A stretch of DNA of 35,793 nucleotides, from NCBI GenBank assembly GCA_004210715.1, contig SEDB01000052.1:1-35793 (forward strand). Direction: 5' to 3'. A program made the position numbers and the translations under genes. The first letter of the stretch is position 1; every line of letters begins with the position of its first letter. The stretch is from Pedobacter sp. Lineage in GTDB: Bacteria; Bacteroidota; Bacteroidia; Sphingobacteriales; Sphingobacteriaceae. The notes beneath the pieces were generated by a model that ran no database searches, was not told where the DNA came from, and saw nothing but the letters and a program-made list of their open reading frames with translations. Of this stretch, positions 1-9,747 are shown piece after piece.

Positions 1-359
1 TCATTAATAATTACTACCGGTGATAAAACACCATCTGCTTTAATGTAAAATCTACCCGAGCCTTTAAAGCCTGAAAAATTTATTCTTGCTGTTTGTTTGA
101 AAGGGCCATAAGTTCCGAAAGATTTAATATTAAGAGATGCATATACAACCTTTTTAGTTTGCGCTTCTATAATTTCAAACAGCACCGGCACCTGACCTGA
201 TTTGCTCACCCAGATTGCAACCTTTGTTCCGTTTATTGGATAACCCAATAAATTTATTCGAATCCAGTTTTGCTCATTTTCTTTTTTTTCATTCGCGGAA
301 CCTGCGAATGAGAAAGTAAATAAAATATAGCAGGAAAGATTAAGTATTCTTTTTAGCAT
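1..359 (-). CDS. Secreted protein, N-terminal fragment; resembles the N-terminal Ig-like domain of GH9 endoglucanases (partial, runs off window)
   Basis: Reverse-strand ATG at 359; MLKRILNLSCYILFTFSFAGSANEKKENEQNWIRINLLGYPINGTKVAIWVSKSGQVPVLFEI... signal peptide followed by the 'RINLLGYP' type start seen in GH9 N-terminal Ig-like domains; open to position 1. Confidence 0.65.
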   Translation of the reverse strand, partial: MLKRILNLSCYILFTFSFAGSANEKKENEQNWIRINLLGYPINGTKVAIWVSKSGQVPVLFEIIEAQTKKVVYASLNIKSFGTYGPFKQTARINFSGFKGSGRFYIKADGVLSPVVIIN

Positions 360-427
360 GATTTTGAGGTTATTGGATTAATAAATTTAAGCTTTTATCA
401 AGATAATGTAAAAGAAGCTAAAATACA

Positions 428-460
428 TTTGGAAATTAATCAAACGATTGATTAATTTTG
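428..460 (+). promoter_or_regulatory. Bacteroidota-type promoter (TTTG-N21-TAATTTTG) overlapped by a 26-bp palindrome (433-458), candidate TetR operator
   Basis: TTTG at 428-431, TAATTTTG at 453-460; AAATTAATCAA-ACGA-TTGATTAATTT perfect 11-bp inverted repeat with 4-nt spacer at 433-458. Confidence 0.75.
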
Positions 461-472
461 TGCCATCAAAAG

Positions 473-1099
473 ATGAAGACAGAAAAAGTAGATAAAAAAC
501 AAGCCATTCTGGATGCAGCTGAAAAACTGTTTTGTGAAACAGGATATGAGGGAACTTCAACCAGGCAGATTTCAAAGGAATCTGGAGCAAACATGGCGAT
601 GATCAATTATTATTTCGGTTCGAAAGAAGGTGTTTTTATTGAGATTATGAATAACCGCATTGCCGGATTCGCTTCTCAGTTAAAAATCATCAATGAGGAT
701 AAAATCTCTTCGATGGAAAAGTTGCACAAAGTAATTGAAGGTTATGCCAATAGAATATTCTCGAATATTGCATTTCACAAAATGATGCATCGGGAGCTTT
801 CGCTAACGCAACGGCCTGAAATGTACGATAAGATTAAAAATGCAATGAACCAGAATATGGCGATTTTGGATAGAATTATCATTGATGGGATTGAAGACGG
901 CAGTTTTAACAATGTAGATGTAAGAATGGTGATTTCAACCATTATGGGTACACTAACCAACGTTGTGATTGCACCACACAAAATTTCTCAGGGAGAGGTT
1001 ATTGATTTAAGCAACCCGAAGGATAACAAACTTATTAAAGAGCGAGCCATCGCTCATTTACAAAACCTTGTAACAGTTTATTTAACAACAAAAAAATGA
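473..1099 (+). CDS. TetR/AcrR family transcriptional regulator
   Basis: N-terminal HTH 'AILDAAEKLFCETGYEGTSTRQISKESGANMAMINYYFGSKEGVF'; ORF-track start (458, TTG) lies inside the -7 box, so ATG at 473 is preferred; stop overlaps next ATG (ATGA). Confidence 0.9.
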   Translation: MKTEKVDKKQAILDAAEKLFCETGYEGTSTRQISKESGANMAMINYYFGSKEGVFIEIMNNRIAGFASQLKIINEDKISSMEKLHKVIEGYANRIFSNIAFHKMMHRELSLTQRPEMYDKIKNAMNQNMAILDRIIIDGIEDGSFNNVDVRMVISTIMGTLTNVVIAPHKISQGEVIDLSNPKDNKLIKERAIAHLQNLVTVYLTTKK

Positions 1100-2415
1100 T
1101 ACCCAAATCAATTAGATTAATGCTTGTGGCATCATTAGTTCCGGCGGCTTTATTTGCACAAAGTACAAAGGAATTAAGTATGAATCAGGCTATTGAACTT
1201 GGCATAGCCAATAGTAAAAACTTAAAACTTTCTCAAAATAAGATAGATCAGGCGGTTGCCCAGCTTGAAGTGGTAAAGGACAATGTTCTCCCAACGGCAA
1301 ATGCAAGCTTTATGTACAACCATGCCGAAATACCAACTACTACATTTACTTTGCCTGGCGGAGGCTCTTCTTTGCAATTGCCTAAAAGAGCAGATGCTTT
1401 TGTAGGTACAGCAGCCGTTCAGGAATTGGTTTATGGTGGCGGAAAATTGAAATACGCAAAAGAATCAACCAAATTATTAGCCGACGTTGCTCGTTTGGAC
1501 GCAGATAAAAGTAAAGAGGAAATTACTTATGCTGTGATCAATACTTATTACGCTTTATACAAAATTGAACAAAGTAAAAAAGTAGTAGGCCAGAATTTAG
1601 AATCAATTGCGGCGCAAATTAAGCAGGCGCAACGTTTCTTCGAACAAGGTATTGTTACTAAAAACGATGTTTTACGTTTCCAATTGCAACAAGCAAATGT
1701 TACGCTTACACAACTGGATATTGAAAGCAATCGTAAGGTGATTAACTACAACCTTGATATCCTTTTGGGATTACCGGAAGATACTGAAGTTAAAATTGTT
1801 GATCCAAGCATTGGTCAAAAAAGCGCAAGCTCCTTAAATGATTATATCGGTTTAGCAATGGCAAATCGCCAGGAGCTAAAACAACTTGATGTGCAAAACA
1901 AAGTTGCTGATTATAATATCAAAACAATAAAAGCCAATACTTTACCAACAGTTGGGGTAGGTGCAAACTTATACTACATTAACCCAAGTGGTAATTTTAT
2001 TCCTCCGGCAAATCAATATTTAATGCCAATCACATTGGGCGCCACGGTAAGCTGGAATATTGGCAGCCTTTGGAGCAATAGAAATAAAGTTCATGAAGCT
2101 AAAATTCAGCAAAGTGAAATCTCCATTCAAAAAGATATTTTATCTGATAACGTAAAAACAGATATCAACAAAAATTATCAAAATTATCAGGTTGCCGTGA
2201 ACAAAATTCAGGTTTTGGAAACCTCGATTGCACAAGCAACTGAAAATGATAAGTTACTGGCATCGAAGTATAAAAACAATGTAGCTTCTGTTACCGATAG
2301 AATTGACGCAGAAACCTTACTATACCAAGCAAAAATAAACTTAGAAATAGCTAAAGCTGACGCGGGTTTGGCTTACTATACATTATTAAAATCAACAGGA
2401 AAAATAACGCAATAA
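1096..2415 (+). CDS. TolC family outer membrane efflux protein
   Basis: 439 aa, signal peptide, repeated coiled-coil TolC architecture; in operon with TetR and EmrAB-like genes. Confidence 0.9.
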   Translation: MIPKSIRLMLVASLVPAALFAQSTKELSMNQAIELGIANSKNLKLSQNKIDQAVAQLEVVKDNVLPTANASFMYNHAEIPTTTFTLPGGGSSLQLPKRADAFVGTAAVQELVYGGGKLKYAKESTKLLADVARLDADKSKEEITYAVINTYYALYKIEQSKKVVGQNLESIAAQIKQAQRFFEQGIVTKNDVLRFQLQQANVTLTQLDIESNRKVINYNLDILLGLPEDTEVKIVDPSIGQKSASSLNDYIGLAMANRQELKQLDVQNKVADYNIKTIKANTLPTVGVGANLYYINPSGNFIPPANQYLMPITLGATVSWNIGSLWSNRNKVHEAKIQQSEISIQKDILSDNVKTDINKNYQNYQVAVNKIQVLETSIAQATENDKLLASKYKNNVASVTDRIDAETLLYQAKINLEIAKADAGLAYYTLLKSTGKITQ

Positions 2416-2423
2416 ATACAGCA

Positions 2424-3331
2424 ATGACAACTGAAAATAAAAAGAAGAGCAAAGTAGTACCCATCATTTTAGGTGTTTTACTAATAATTGGTATCGTTTT
2501 CGGTACAAAATTAAATTAGAGCAAACTCAGGCTGGCCAAAAAGGTGCTAATGCAGGTGTAGGTGTGGCACAATCGCAAATTGTAGCAACACAAGCAAATA
2601 CCAGTACTGCAAAAGCAAATGTAGAATCTGCAAGAGCTAATGTACAGGCTGCAAATGTTAAAGTGAATTTAGCGCAGAAGGATTATGCTCGTTATGCTAA
2701 TCTGGTAAAAGATGGTTCGATTACACAACAGGCTTTCGACCAGTCAAAAGCAAATAAAGAATCTGCAGAAGCAGCAAGGCAGTCTGCACAGGCAGCATTT
2801 CAGGCAGCACAAGACCAATACAATGCTGCGGTTAAACAAGTCGGTACTACACAATCACAATTGGCTGTGAGCAGTAATGTAATTAGCCAACGCCAAAGCG
2901 ATATCGATTTTGCTAAACTTCAATTATCATATACTGATATTAAAGCGCCAGCTACAGGTATTGTTTCTAAAAAGAATGTTCAGAAAGGGCAGTTGGTTCA
3001 AGCGGGGCAATCTTTATTCTCTGTAGTTAATGATGGAAGCATTTATGTAACCGCAAACTTTAAAGAAACTCAACTAGAGAAAATCAAACCAGGTTCGAAA
3101 GTAGAGATTGAGGTTGATGCTTATCCGGAAGAAAAAATTCAGGGAGAGGTTTACAACTTTGCTCCAATTACGGGTGCAAAAGGATCTTTATTGCCTCCAG
3201 ATAATGCTACAGGTAACTTCGTGAAAGTTGTTCAACGTATCCCGGTAAAAATTAAAATTCATCCATCAAAAGAAATGTTAGCTAAACTACGTCCAGGAAT
3301 GAGCGTTAAAGCTTCGGTTTCTACTAACTAA
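2424..3331 (+). pseudogene. emrA: HlyD/EmrA-type membrane fusion protein, disrupted by internal deletion plus frameshift near 2507
   Basis: ATG at 2424 gives MTTENKKKSKVVPIILGVLLIIGIVFGTKLN*, while another frame resumes ...IKLEQTQAGQKGANAGVGVAQSQIV... through PGMSVKASVSTN. The segment normally between the TM anchor and 'KLEQAQA' (first half of the lipoyl domain) is absent. Confidence 0.8.
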
Positions 3332-3338
3332 AATAAAA

Positions 3339-4886
3339 ATGGCCGAAGTAGGTTTAAAAAAGTGGATTATTACTTTTACGGTAATCACAGCTTCGTTATT
3401 GGAGCTGATTGATACAACCATCGTAAACGTGGCAATCCCTCAAATACAGGGAAACCTGGGCGCTACCCTGGAGGATATCGCCTGGTTATCTACTGGATAC
3501 GCCGTTGCGAACGTAATCATCCTGCCAATGTCAGGATGGTTGGGAAGTCGTTTCGGGCGTAAAAATTATTTCTTAACCTCCATCATCGTTTTTACACTCG
3601 TTTCATTTTTATGTGGTAATGCCACTTCATTAAACGAACTGATTTTATTCAGGATTTTACAGGGTGTAGCTGGTGGAGGCTTGATTTCAACCGCTCAGGC
3701 AATCTTAATTGAAACCTGGCCGCGTGAAGATGTGGGTATTGCAACCGCTTTATTTGGTTTGGGTGCCGTTGTTGGTCCAACCGTTGGTCCAACTATTGGT
3801 GGCTATATTTTAGAGGTTGCAGATTGGCCATGGATTTTCTATGTGAATATTCCCGTCGGAATCCTCGCCGCCTATTGTACGTACACCTTTATTCGAGAAA
3901 CGCCTAAGGATGGGCAAGGAAAACCTGTAGATTGGTGGGGAATTGCGCTTCTGGCAATCGCTGTAGGTAGTTTGCAAACCGTATTGGAAAAAGGAGAAAG
4001 TGAAGACTGGTTTTCTACTCCATATATTACCGCATTAGCTGTAGTATCTGTTTTTGGATTATTGTTGTTTATCTGGCGGGAAACAGCTACTGATCACCCA
4101 ATCGTAAACCTCCGCATTATGAAGAAGAGAAGTTTCTCCATCGGAATGTTTACTTCCTTTATTTTAGGATTTGGGTTGTACGGTTCGGTTTTCGTTTTCC
4201 CGGTATTTGCACAAAATCTTTTAGGGTTTACGCCTTTACAAACCGGAAAATTGTTTATTGCTGGCGGAATTTGTACCATTGCCATGATGCCTTTTATCGG
4301 TATCATGCTTAAAAAAGGAGTGCCTGCGCAATTTATGGCTACAGGAGGAATGTTTTTATTCTTCGTTTTCTGTTGGATGCTGAGTAACTCAACATTGGCA
4401 TCTGGAACAGGTGATTTCTTCTGGCCTTTGGTTATTAGAGGGTTTGGAATGGCTTTACTTTTCGTTCCGCTCACAACCCTGGCGATGCAGGATTTATCAG
4501 GAGCAGAAATTGGTCAGGGTTCAGGTTTAAATAACATGAGCAGGCAATTAGGAGGATCTTTCGGAATCGCTGCATTAACAACATTAATTCACATACGTTC
4601 AGGTTTCCACAGAAGCAGTTTGCTTACCAATATTAACGAATATAACCCAGCATTTATTCAAAAATTAAATGCACTAACCAGTGGTTTTATGGCTAAAGGT
4701 GCTTCTTTTATCGATGCCAAACTAATGGCCATGAAAGCAATTGAGGGAAGCGTAATCAAACAAACGATGCTGTTAACCTATAGCGATGCTTATTGGGTTG
4801 CGGGATTAATCATGTTGTTTTCTATCCCATTACTATACCTTCAAAAGTTTAAGAAAAATGCAAACATTGTAACCGATGCGCATTAA
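3339..4886 (+). CDS. emrB: DHA2 family (EmrB/QacA) MFS multidrug transporter
   Basis: 515 aa; 'ELIDTTIVNVAIPQIQGNLGATLEDIAWLSTGYAVANVIILPMSGWLGSRFGRKNYF' is typical EmrB. Confidence 0.92.
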   Translation: MAEVGLKKWIITFTVITASLLELIDTTIVNVAIPQIQGNLGATLEDIAWLSTGYAVANVIILPMSGWLGSRFGRKNYFLTSIIVFTLVSFLCGNATSLNELILFRILQGVAGGGLISTAQAILIETWPREDVGIATALFGLGAVVGPTVGPTIGGYILEVADWPWIFYVNIPVGILAAYCTYTFIRETPKDGQGKPVDWWGIALLAIAVGSLQTVLEKGESEDWFSTPYITALAVVSVFGLLLFIWRETATDHPIVNLRIMKKRSFSIGMFTSFILGFGLYGSVFVFPVFAQNLLGFTPLQTGKLFIAGGICTIAMMPFIGIMLKKGVPAQFMATGGMFLFFVFCWMLSNSTLASGTGDFFWPLVIRGFGMALLFVPLTTLAMQDLSGAEIGQGSGLNNMSRQLGGSFGIAALTTLIHIRSGFHRSSLLTNINEYNPAFIQKLNALTSGFMAKGASFIDAKLMAMKAIEGSVIKQTMLLTYSDAYWVAGLIMLFSIPLLYLQKFKKNANIVTDAH

Positions 4887-4924
4887 AATTGGCAATGAAT
4901 TAGCCTAAAAGGTATCATAAAACA

Positions 4925-4960
4925 AAAACAGCCGGTGTATTTTATTACATCGGCTGTTTT
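4925..4960 (+). terminator. Rho-independent terminator after the efflux operon
   Basis: AAAACAGCCGGTGTA-TTTTAT-TACATCGGCTGTTTT, ~15-bp stem with one G-U pair. Confidence 0.8.
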
Positions 4961-5148
4961 AACCCAAAAAATTAACAATCAATGCAATGCCCTTAAACAT
5001 TGCAAATGTTCTTACTTAGCTAGCTAGTAGCCAAATAAGATTCTAAAATTAAAAATTATTCTATAATTTTCCAAATTGTAAGCCTTAGAATTTTAATACC
5101 TTAAGCATTTTTTGTAGTATTACCATATACAAAACTATTGCTTAAGCT

Positions 5149-7734
5149 ATGCCTAAACTTCGTTTAACAACTCAACGAGAATCTATTTTTAACAATGAGG
5201 TTATCTCAAAATTCGAGCTCTTCAACAGTCTTTTCTTAACCCTTCCTTTTTATAAAATTAAAGATACCGGAACATTGTTGCCGCTATTCTTTAAAAGTTG
5301 TGAGGATGGAATTGCAAACGGACAAAAGCCTGCTCAAATTATTGAAGAGTTTTTTGCCAAGTTTACAAGCTATACAGACAGGAAAGATATTACCGATTTA
5401 CTATTCCGTTTCATTCAATATATAGAGCGCCAAGTTGTGCTTTTTGATGCGGTTGAAGATGCGTCTTTTACCAAGTTAAATACTACAGATGAGCAAAGTA
5501 CGCTTGCTTTCATCCTGAAAAAAAATGCTGACAATAAACCAATGCTCGCCAAAATAGAAAAGCTAATTGATGAGCTTTCTCTTCGCTTGGTTTTAACAGC
5601 ACACCCTACACAGTTTTATCCTGGCAATGTTTTAGCAATCATTACTGATTTAACCAAAGCGATCAGAGACAATGATATCACATCAATGAACTCATTGTTG
5701 CAGCAGTTGGGTAAAACACCTTTCTTTAATAAAAAATCTCCAACACCTGTTGATGAAGCTTTGAACCTTGCCTGGTTTTTAGAGAACACCTTCTATTTCG
5801 CTGCGGCAAATATTCAAGAAGAAATAGACCAAAACCTTGATGAATATAATCTTGAAACGAAGAAGATTCTAGAGCTCGGCTTCTGGCCAGGTGGTGATCG
5901 GGATGGGAATCCAAATATCCATGCAGAAACTACTTTAGAAGTTTCGAAAATGTTGCGCCAAATCTTATTCCGTTGTTACTATCGCGATTTTAGGGTAATT
6001 AAACGCCGCATTACTTTTAGAGGTGTGGAAGAAAATATCACCCACCTGCATGATGTACTTTATAAAAATGCTTTCGATCAATCTTGTGAACTTCATGATA
6101 TTTCTGATGAACTGAGAGAAAATCTTAATCAGATTAAAGAAACATTATTGAAGGAACACGATGGCTTATTTGTGGATTTAGTAAACGATTTAATTCGTAA
6201 AGTTGACTTATATGGCAATTATTTTGCTTCTTTAGACATTCGCCAGGATAGCCGTGTGCTCCGAAGCGTACATGCTTATTGTCGCCAGAACAAGCCAATT
6301 TCTTCTTTATATCCAGAAGATTATGATAAACTATCTGAAGCTGAAAAGCTGAAATTGATTTCCTTTAAAGAAGCAAAGCCTATTTATGTAACAGAAGCTG
6401 ATGCTTTGATTGATGATACGATCCAGACGATTAAAGAAATTAAAGGCATTCAGAAACGCAATGGTGAAAAAGCTTGCCATCGCTTTATTATTAGTAATTG
6501 CCAGCAAGCGAGCGATATTTTGCAGCTTATAGAACTTTTCTTGTGGAATGGTTGGAGCAAGGAAACTTTAACCATTGATTTTGTTCCGCTTTTTGAAACT
6601 GTTAATGATTTAAAAGGTGCTGGGGCAATTATGGATACGCTATACAGCAATCCGTTTTACAAAGCGCATTTGGCCAGTCGTGGCAATAAACAGGATATTA
6701 TGCTTGGTTATTCAGACAGTACCAAAGACGGTGGATATTTAATGGCGAACTGGTCTATCTTCAACGGTAAAACCACCCTTTCGGAGGTTTCTAAAAAGCA
6801 TAATATTCAATTGGCATTTTTCGATGGCCGTGGTGGACCACCGTCTCGTGGTGGCGGTAAAACACATCGTTTTTATGCATCAATGGGTAAAGAAATTGCT
6901 AACAAAAACATTCAGTTAACTGTACAAGGCCAAACGATTAGCTCACAGTATGGCTCGGTAGAAAGTGCCGAATTTAACATTGAACAATTGATTAATGCCG
7001 GTATTTCATCAGGATTAAAGGAAAAACACAATGTTTTGTTAGATCCGGAAAATAAAGCATTACTCGATGCGATGGCCGAGGATGGTTATAAAGCTTTCGT
7101 TGATTTACGCGAGCATCCACTTTTTGTAAGTTATCTGGAAAAACTTTCTCCACTAAAACTATTATCTCAGGCGAATATCAGCAGTCGCCCGGTGAAGCGA
7201 AATGGTGGTGGCAAAATGAAACTAGAGGATTTGAGGGCTATCAGTTTCGTAACTGCCTGGAGTATGTTGAAACAAAATGTTCCTGGTTTTTATGGAATGG
7301 GAACCGCTATGAAAAATCAAGAGAAAGCAGGTAACTGGGCTAAAGTGGTTAAGGTTTACGAAGATTCTGATTATCTAAAAACGATAGTTGATAACTGCAT
7401 GATGAGTATGAGCAAATCAGATTTTGTGATTACGGCTCATTTGGCTAACGATAAAGAGTTTGGTGCATTCTGGACTCAACTTCACGATGAGTTCGAATTA
7501 ACGAAGCAGATGCTTTTAAAACTGTCAGGACAAGAAACTTTGATGGCGAATTATCCTGTAGATAAAAAATCCATCGCTACCCGCGAAAAAATTATTTTAC
7601 CATTGGTTTTAATTCAGCATTTCGCTCTAGAAAAATTGCAGCATGATCAAAATGAAAAAGACCAAACCGCTTTAGAAAAATTGGCGGTTAGAACGGTATT
7701 TGGTATTGTGAATGCTGGTAGAAACTTGGCGTAG
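5149..7734 (+). CDS. ppc: Phosphoenolpyruvate carboxylase
   Basis: 861 aa with 'VLTAHPTQ', 'GFWPGGDRDGNP', 'MLGYSDSTKDGGYLMANWSIF', 'FFDGRGGPPSRGGGKTHRF' and C-terminal 'VNAGRNLA'. Confidence 0.97.
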   Translation: MPKLRLTTQRESIFNNEVISKFELFNSLFLTLPFYKIKDTGTLLPLFFKSCEDGIANGQKPAQIIEEFFAKFTSYTDRKDITDLLFRFIQYIERQVVLFDAVEDASFTKLNTTDEQSTLAFILKKNADNKPMLAKIEKLIDELSLRLVLTAHPTQFYPGNVLAIITDLTKAIRDNDITSMNSLLQQLGKTPFFNKKSPTPVDEALNLAWFLENTFYFAAANIQEEIDQNLDEYNLETKKILELGFWPGGDRDGNPNIHAETTLEVSKMLRQILFRCYYRDFRVIKRRITFRGVEENITHLHDVLYKNAFDQSCELHDISDELRENLNQIKETLLKEHDGLFVDLVNDLIRKVDLYGNYFASLDIRQDSRVLRSVHAYCRQNKPISSLYPEDYDKLSEAEKLKLISFKEAKPIYVTEADALIDDTIQTIKEIKGIQKRNGEKACHRFIISNCQQASDILQLIELFLWNGWSKETLTIDFVPLFETVNDLKGAGAIMDTLYSNPFYKAHLASRGNKQDIMLGYSDSTKDGGYLMANWSIFNGKTTLSEVSKKHNIQLAFFDGRGGPPSRGGGKTHRFYASMGKEIANKNIQLTVQGQTISSQYGSVESAEFNIEQLINAGISSGLKEKHNVLLDPENKALLDAMAEDGYKAFVDLREHPLFVSYLEKLSPLKLLSQANISSRPVKRNGGGKMKLEDLRAISFVTAWSMLKQNVPGFYGMGTAMKNQEKAGNWAKVVKVYEDSDYLKTIVDNCMMSMSKSDFVITAHLANDKEFGAFWTQLHDEFELTKQMLLKLSGQETLMANYPVDKKSIATREKIILPLVLIQHFALEKLQHDQNEKDQTALEKLAVRTVFGIVNAGRNLA

Positions 7735-7833
7735 GTATAGATAGTCCAATTTACCATAAAAGATATTTAAGGAATATAAGTTTTTTGATTACTAAGGTCT
7801 GTGTCTCCACAGGCCTTTTTTTGGGTCTTAGCA

Positions 7834-8060
7834 CGAACGGTCGTCATTTCGAGTGCCTCGCAATGACATGGTGGCTATTTGCTTTGCCAAGCCCAGCAGT
7901 CTTCTGAGACCTTTTTTGCATCTGTCATTCTGAGGAACGAAGAATCTGGAAATGATGAGCAGTGTTTTTGTGTATCCATAACTTCCCTTCAGTGGGTTAG
8001 TGTTGGTTAGTCCGCATCGCTTTCAGATTCTTCACTGCGTTCAGAATGACAGCAACTTGA
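7834..8060. repeat. Intergenic palindromic repeat cluster (GAACGGTCGTCAT / TGTCATTCTGAGGAACGAAGAATCT ... AGATTCTTCACTGCGTTCAGAATGACA)
   Basis: Long imperfect terminal inverted repeats at 7924-7950 and 8024-8052, with the related motif GTCATTTCGAG...CTCGCAATGAC at 7843-7867; no coding. Confidence 0.7.
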
Positions 8061-8103
8061 ACGGTTGTAATTGCAAGGCATGAGACAATTCCTAAAAAAC
8101 AAA

Positions 8104-8131
8104 AACCCCTTTGCATTTCTGCAAAGGGGTT
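8104..8131. terminator. Bidirectional-type intrinsic terminator between ppc and the thioredoxin operon
   Basis: AACCCCTTTGC-ATTTCT-GCAAAGGGGTT, perfect 11-bp stem; minus strand followed by TTTGTTTTT. Confidence 0.85.
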
Positions 8132-8159
8132 ATATTTTAAAGAGCCTGATTAAAGAAAA

Positions 8160-8282
8160 TTATCTATCAATCGAACCCATTACTTTTTGACCAAAAGCGT
8201 TAAGCGCATCTTTTTCTAAAGTTGTCTCCAGTTGAGCAGGAGTGGTATTTTGAAATAATTGTCTTATAACCGGAATCTTCAT
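8160..8282 (-). CDS. DUF6952-like small protein, apparently shortened (40 aa)
   Basis: MKIPVIRQLFQNTTPAQLETTLEKDALNAFGQKVMGSIDR*; resembles the first and last parts of the ~85-90 aa family next to thioredoxin/peroxiredoxin in Bacteroidota. TAATG overlap with the upstream gene. Confidence 0.65.
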   Translation of the reverse strand: MKIPVIRQLFQNTTPAQLETTLEKDALNAFGQKVMGSIDR

Positions 8283-8590
8283 TACTTTATTTTGTTAAAA
8301 AGTTCAATTAAACCTTCCGCTTTGTTGGTTTGAACCTGGTCTACCAAATTACCACCTTCAAAAGCTGCGAAAGTTGGTAAATTATCAACGTTTGCAAATT
8401 TGCGTGAGTTTGGAAGTTTCTCGGCATCAACAATTAGGAAAGCTACATCCTCATTTTCAGCAGCTAGTTTTTTAAACTTCGGTTTCATGATTCTGCAGTT
8501 ACCGCACCAGGATGCAGCATACTGAACCATAACTTTCGAGTTATCAGCTAAATACTGTTGAAGATTATCTTCTGTTAATTCTAAAAACAT
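8282..8590 (-). CDS. Thioredoxin family protein
   Basis: 102 aa; 'VQYAASWCGNCRIMKPKFKKLA' CxxC motif and thioredoxin fold pattern. Confidence 0.92.
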   Translation of the reverse strand: MFLELTEDNLQQYLADNSKVMVQYAASWCGNCRIMKPKFKKLAAENEDVAFLIVDAEKLPNSRKFANVDNLPTFAAFEGGNLVDQVQTNKAEGLIELFNKIK

Positions 8591-8604
8591 GATGTTTTAT
8601 TTAA

Positions 8605-9237
8605 TTAGTTAGCAGCTAAATATTCAGCAACTCCAGTTCTGTTTGCGTTCATTGCTTCTTTTCCTTCTTCCCAGTTTGCAGGACAAACCTCGCCATGTTT
8701 TTGAACGTGAGCATAAGCATCAATTAAACGTAAATATTCTTTAACGTTTCTACCAACCGGCATATCGTTTACACTTTCGTGGAAAACTTTACCAGTTTCA
8801 TCAATTAAATAAGTTGCTCTGAAAGAAACATTTGAACCAGAAAAAGATTCGTTTCCTTCTTCATCGTAGTTAACTTCTTGATCTAAAATATCTAAAATTC
8901 CAGATAATTGCCTGTGTGTATCAGCTAAAATTGGGTAAGTAACACCTTCAATACCACCGTTATCTTTTGGCGTATTTAACCAAGCGAAGTGAACTTCGTT
9001 AGTGTCGCAAGATGCACCAATTACAATTGTATTTCTTTGTTCAAACTCAGGTAAAGCAGCTTGGAAAGCATGTAATTCTGTAGGACAAACGAAAGTAAAA
9101 TCTTTTGGATACCAGAATAAAATAACTTTTTTGTTTTTATTAACAGCTTCTTCAAATACGTTGATTTTCAAGTCATCACCCATGTCTGACATTGCATCAA
9201 TACTAACACTCGGGAATTTTTTACCTACTATTGCCAT
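8605..9237 (-). CDS. Peroxiredoxin (AhpC/Prx1 type 2-Cys)
   Basis: 210 aa; 'FWYPKDFTFVCPTELHAFQ' peroxidatic Cys and 'EVCPANW' resolving Cys. Confidence 0.95.
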   Translation of the reverse strand: MAIVGKKFPSVSIDAMSDMGDDLKINVFEEAVNKNKKVILFWYPKDFTFVCPTELHAFQAALPEFEQRNTIVIGASCDTNEVHFAWLNTPKDNGGIEGVTYPILADTHRQLSGILDILDQEVNYDEEGNESFSGSNVSFRATYLIDETGKVFHESVNDMPVGRNVKEYLRLIDAYAHVQKHGEVCPANWEEGKEAMNANRTGVAEYLAAN

Positions 9238-9263
9238 AATTTTTTGTCTTTAATTTTATACCG

Positions 9264-9294
9264 CAAAGGTACGGCGAAAAGAACTCTCAATCAA
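9264..9294 (-). promoter_or_regulatory. Promoter of the peroxiredoxin operon (TTG-N20-TACCTTTG)
   Basis: Reverse-strand TACCTTTG (9271-9264) with TTG 20 nt upstream; matches the Bacteroidota -33/-7 pattern. Confidence 0.7.
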
Positions 9295-9634
9295 CCCAGA
9301 TTTGTTAATAGTTAATCGTATTTATTGATAACGATATAGTTAAAAACTATAATTATTTTTGGATGTATATTTTTTCACTATTTAATTTTTTTTAAATGAA
9401 TGGATGATGCTTTTGGCAGTCTTCAGCCCCGCCATTCGTTGCAATCTTTTTGGCGTCTTTCTACGCTCCATCATCGTCATTGCGAGGAGGAACGATGTGG
9501 CAAATCCATTTTATTTGTAAAACAAAAAGTATTTTCACTTCTATCGGGTTTATTTAATAGATGTCTGTAATTCTTTGGCTGGTTTTAAACTCGAGTTGCC
9601 CTTTTGGCTAAAGCCAATAATTTAAACTTTTATT

Positions 9635-9742
9635 CCGTTGGTTGAAACCAACGGCAAAGAATTGGACAGCATTGTTCCATAGGTATCTTTACATGATTTA
9701 CCTTTAGGTTTTATTTCATTGCCGTCGTGCTTCAGCCGACGG
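9635..9742. repeat. REPIN-like doublet of hairpins, copy 1
   Basis: CCGTTGGTTGAAACCAACGGCAAAGA ... ATTTCATTGCCGTCGTGCTTCAGCCGACGG; aligns to the reverse complement of 18013-18108. Confidence 0.8.
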
Positions 9743-9747
9743 AAAAA

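Noticed and set aside
4094-4474. 126-aa reverse ORF inside emrB, and similar antisense ORFs across ppc, S9 peptidase, hutI, aldehyde dehydrogenase, lpxA and others in the ORF track
   Set aside because: They lie antisense to strongly recognised genes, show no domain features or start signals, and fit chance opposite-strand openness.
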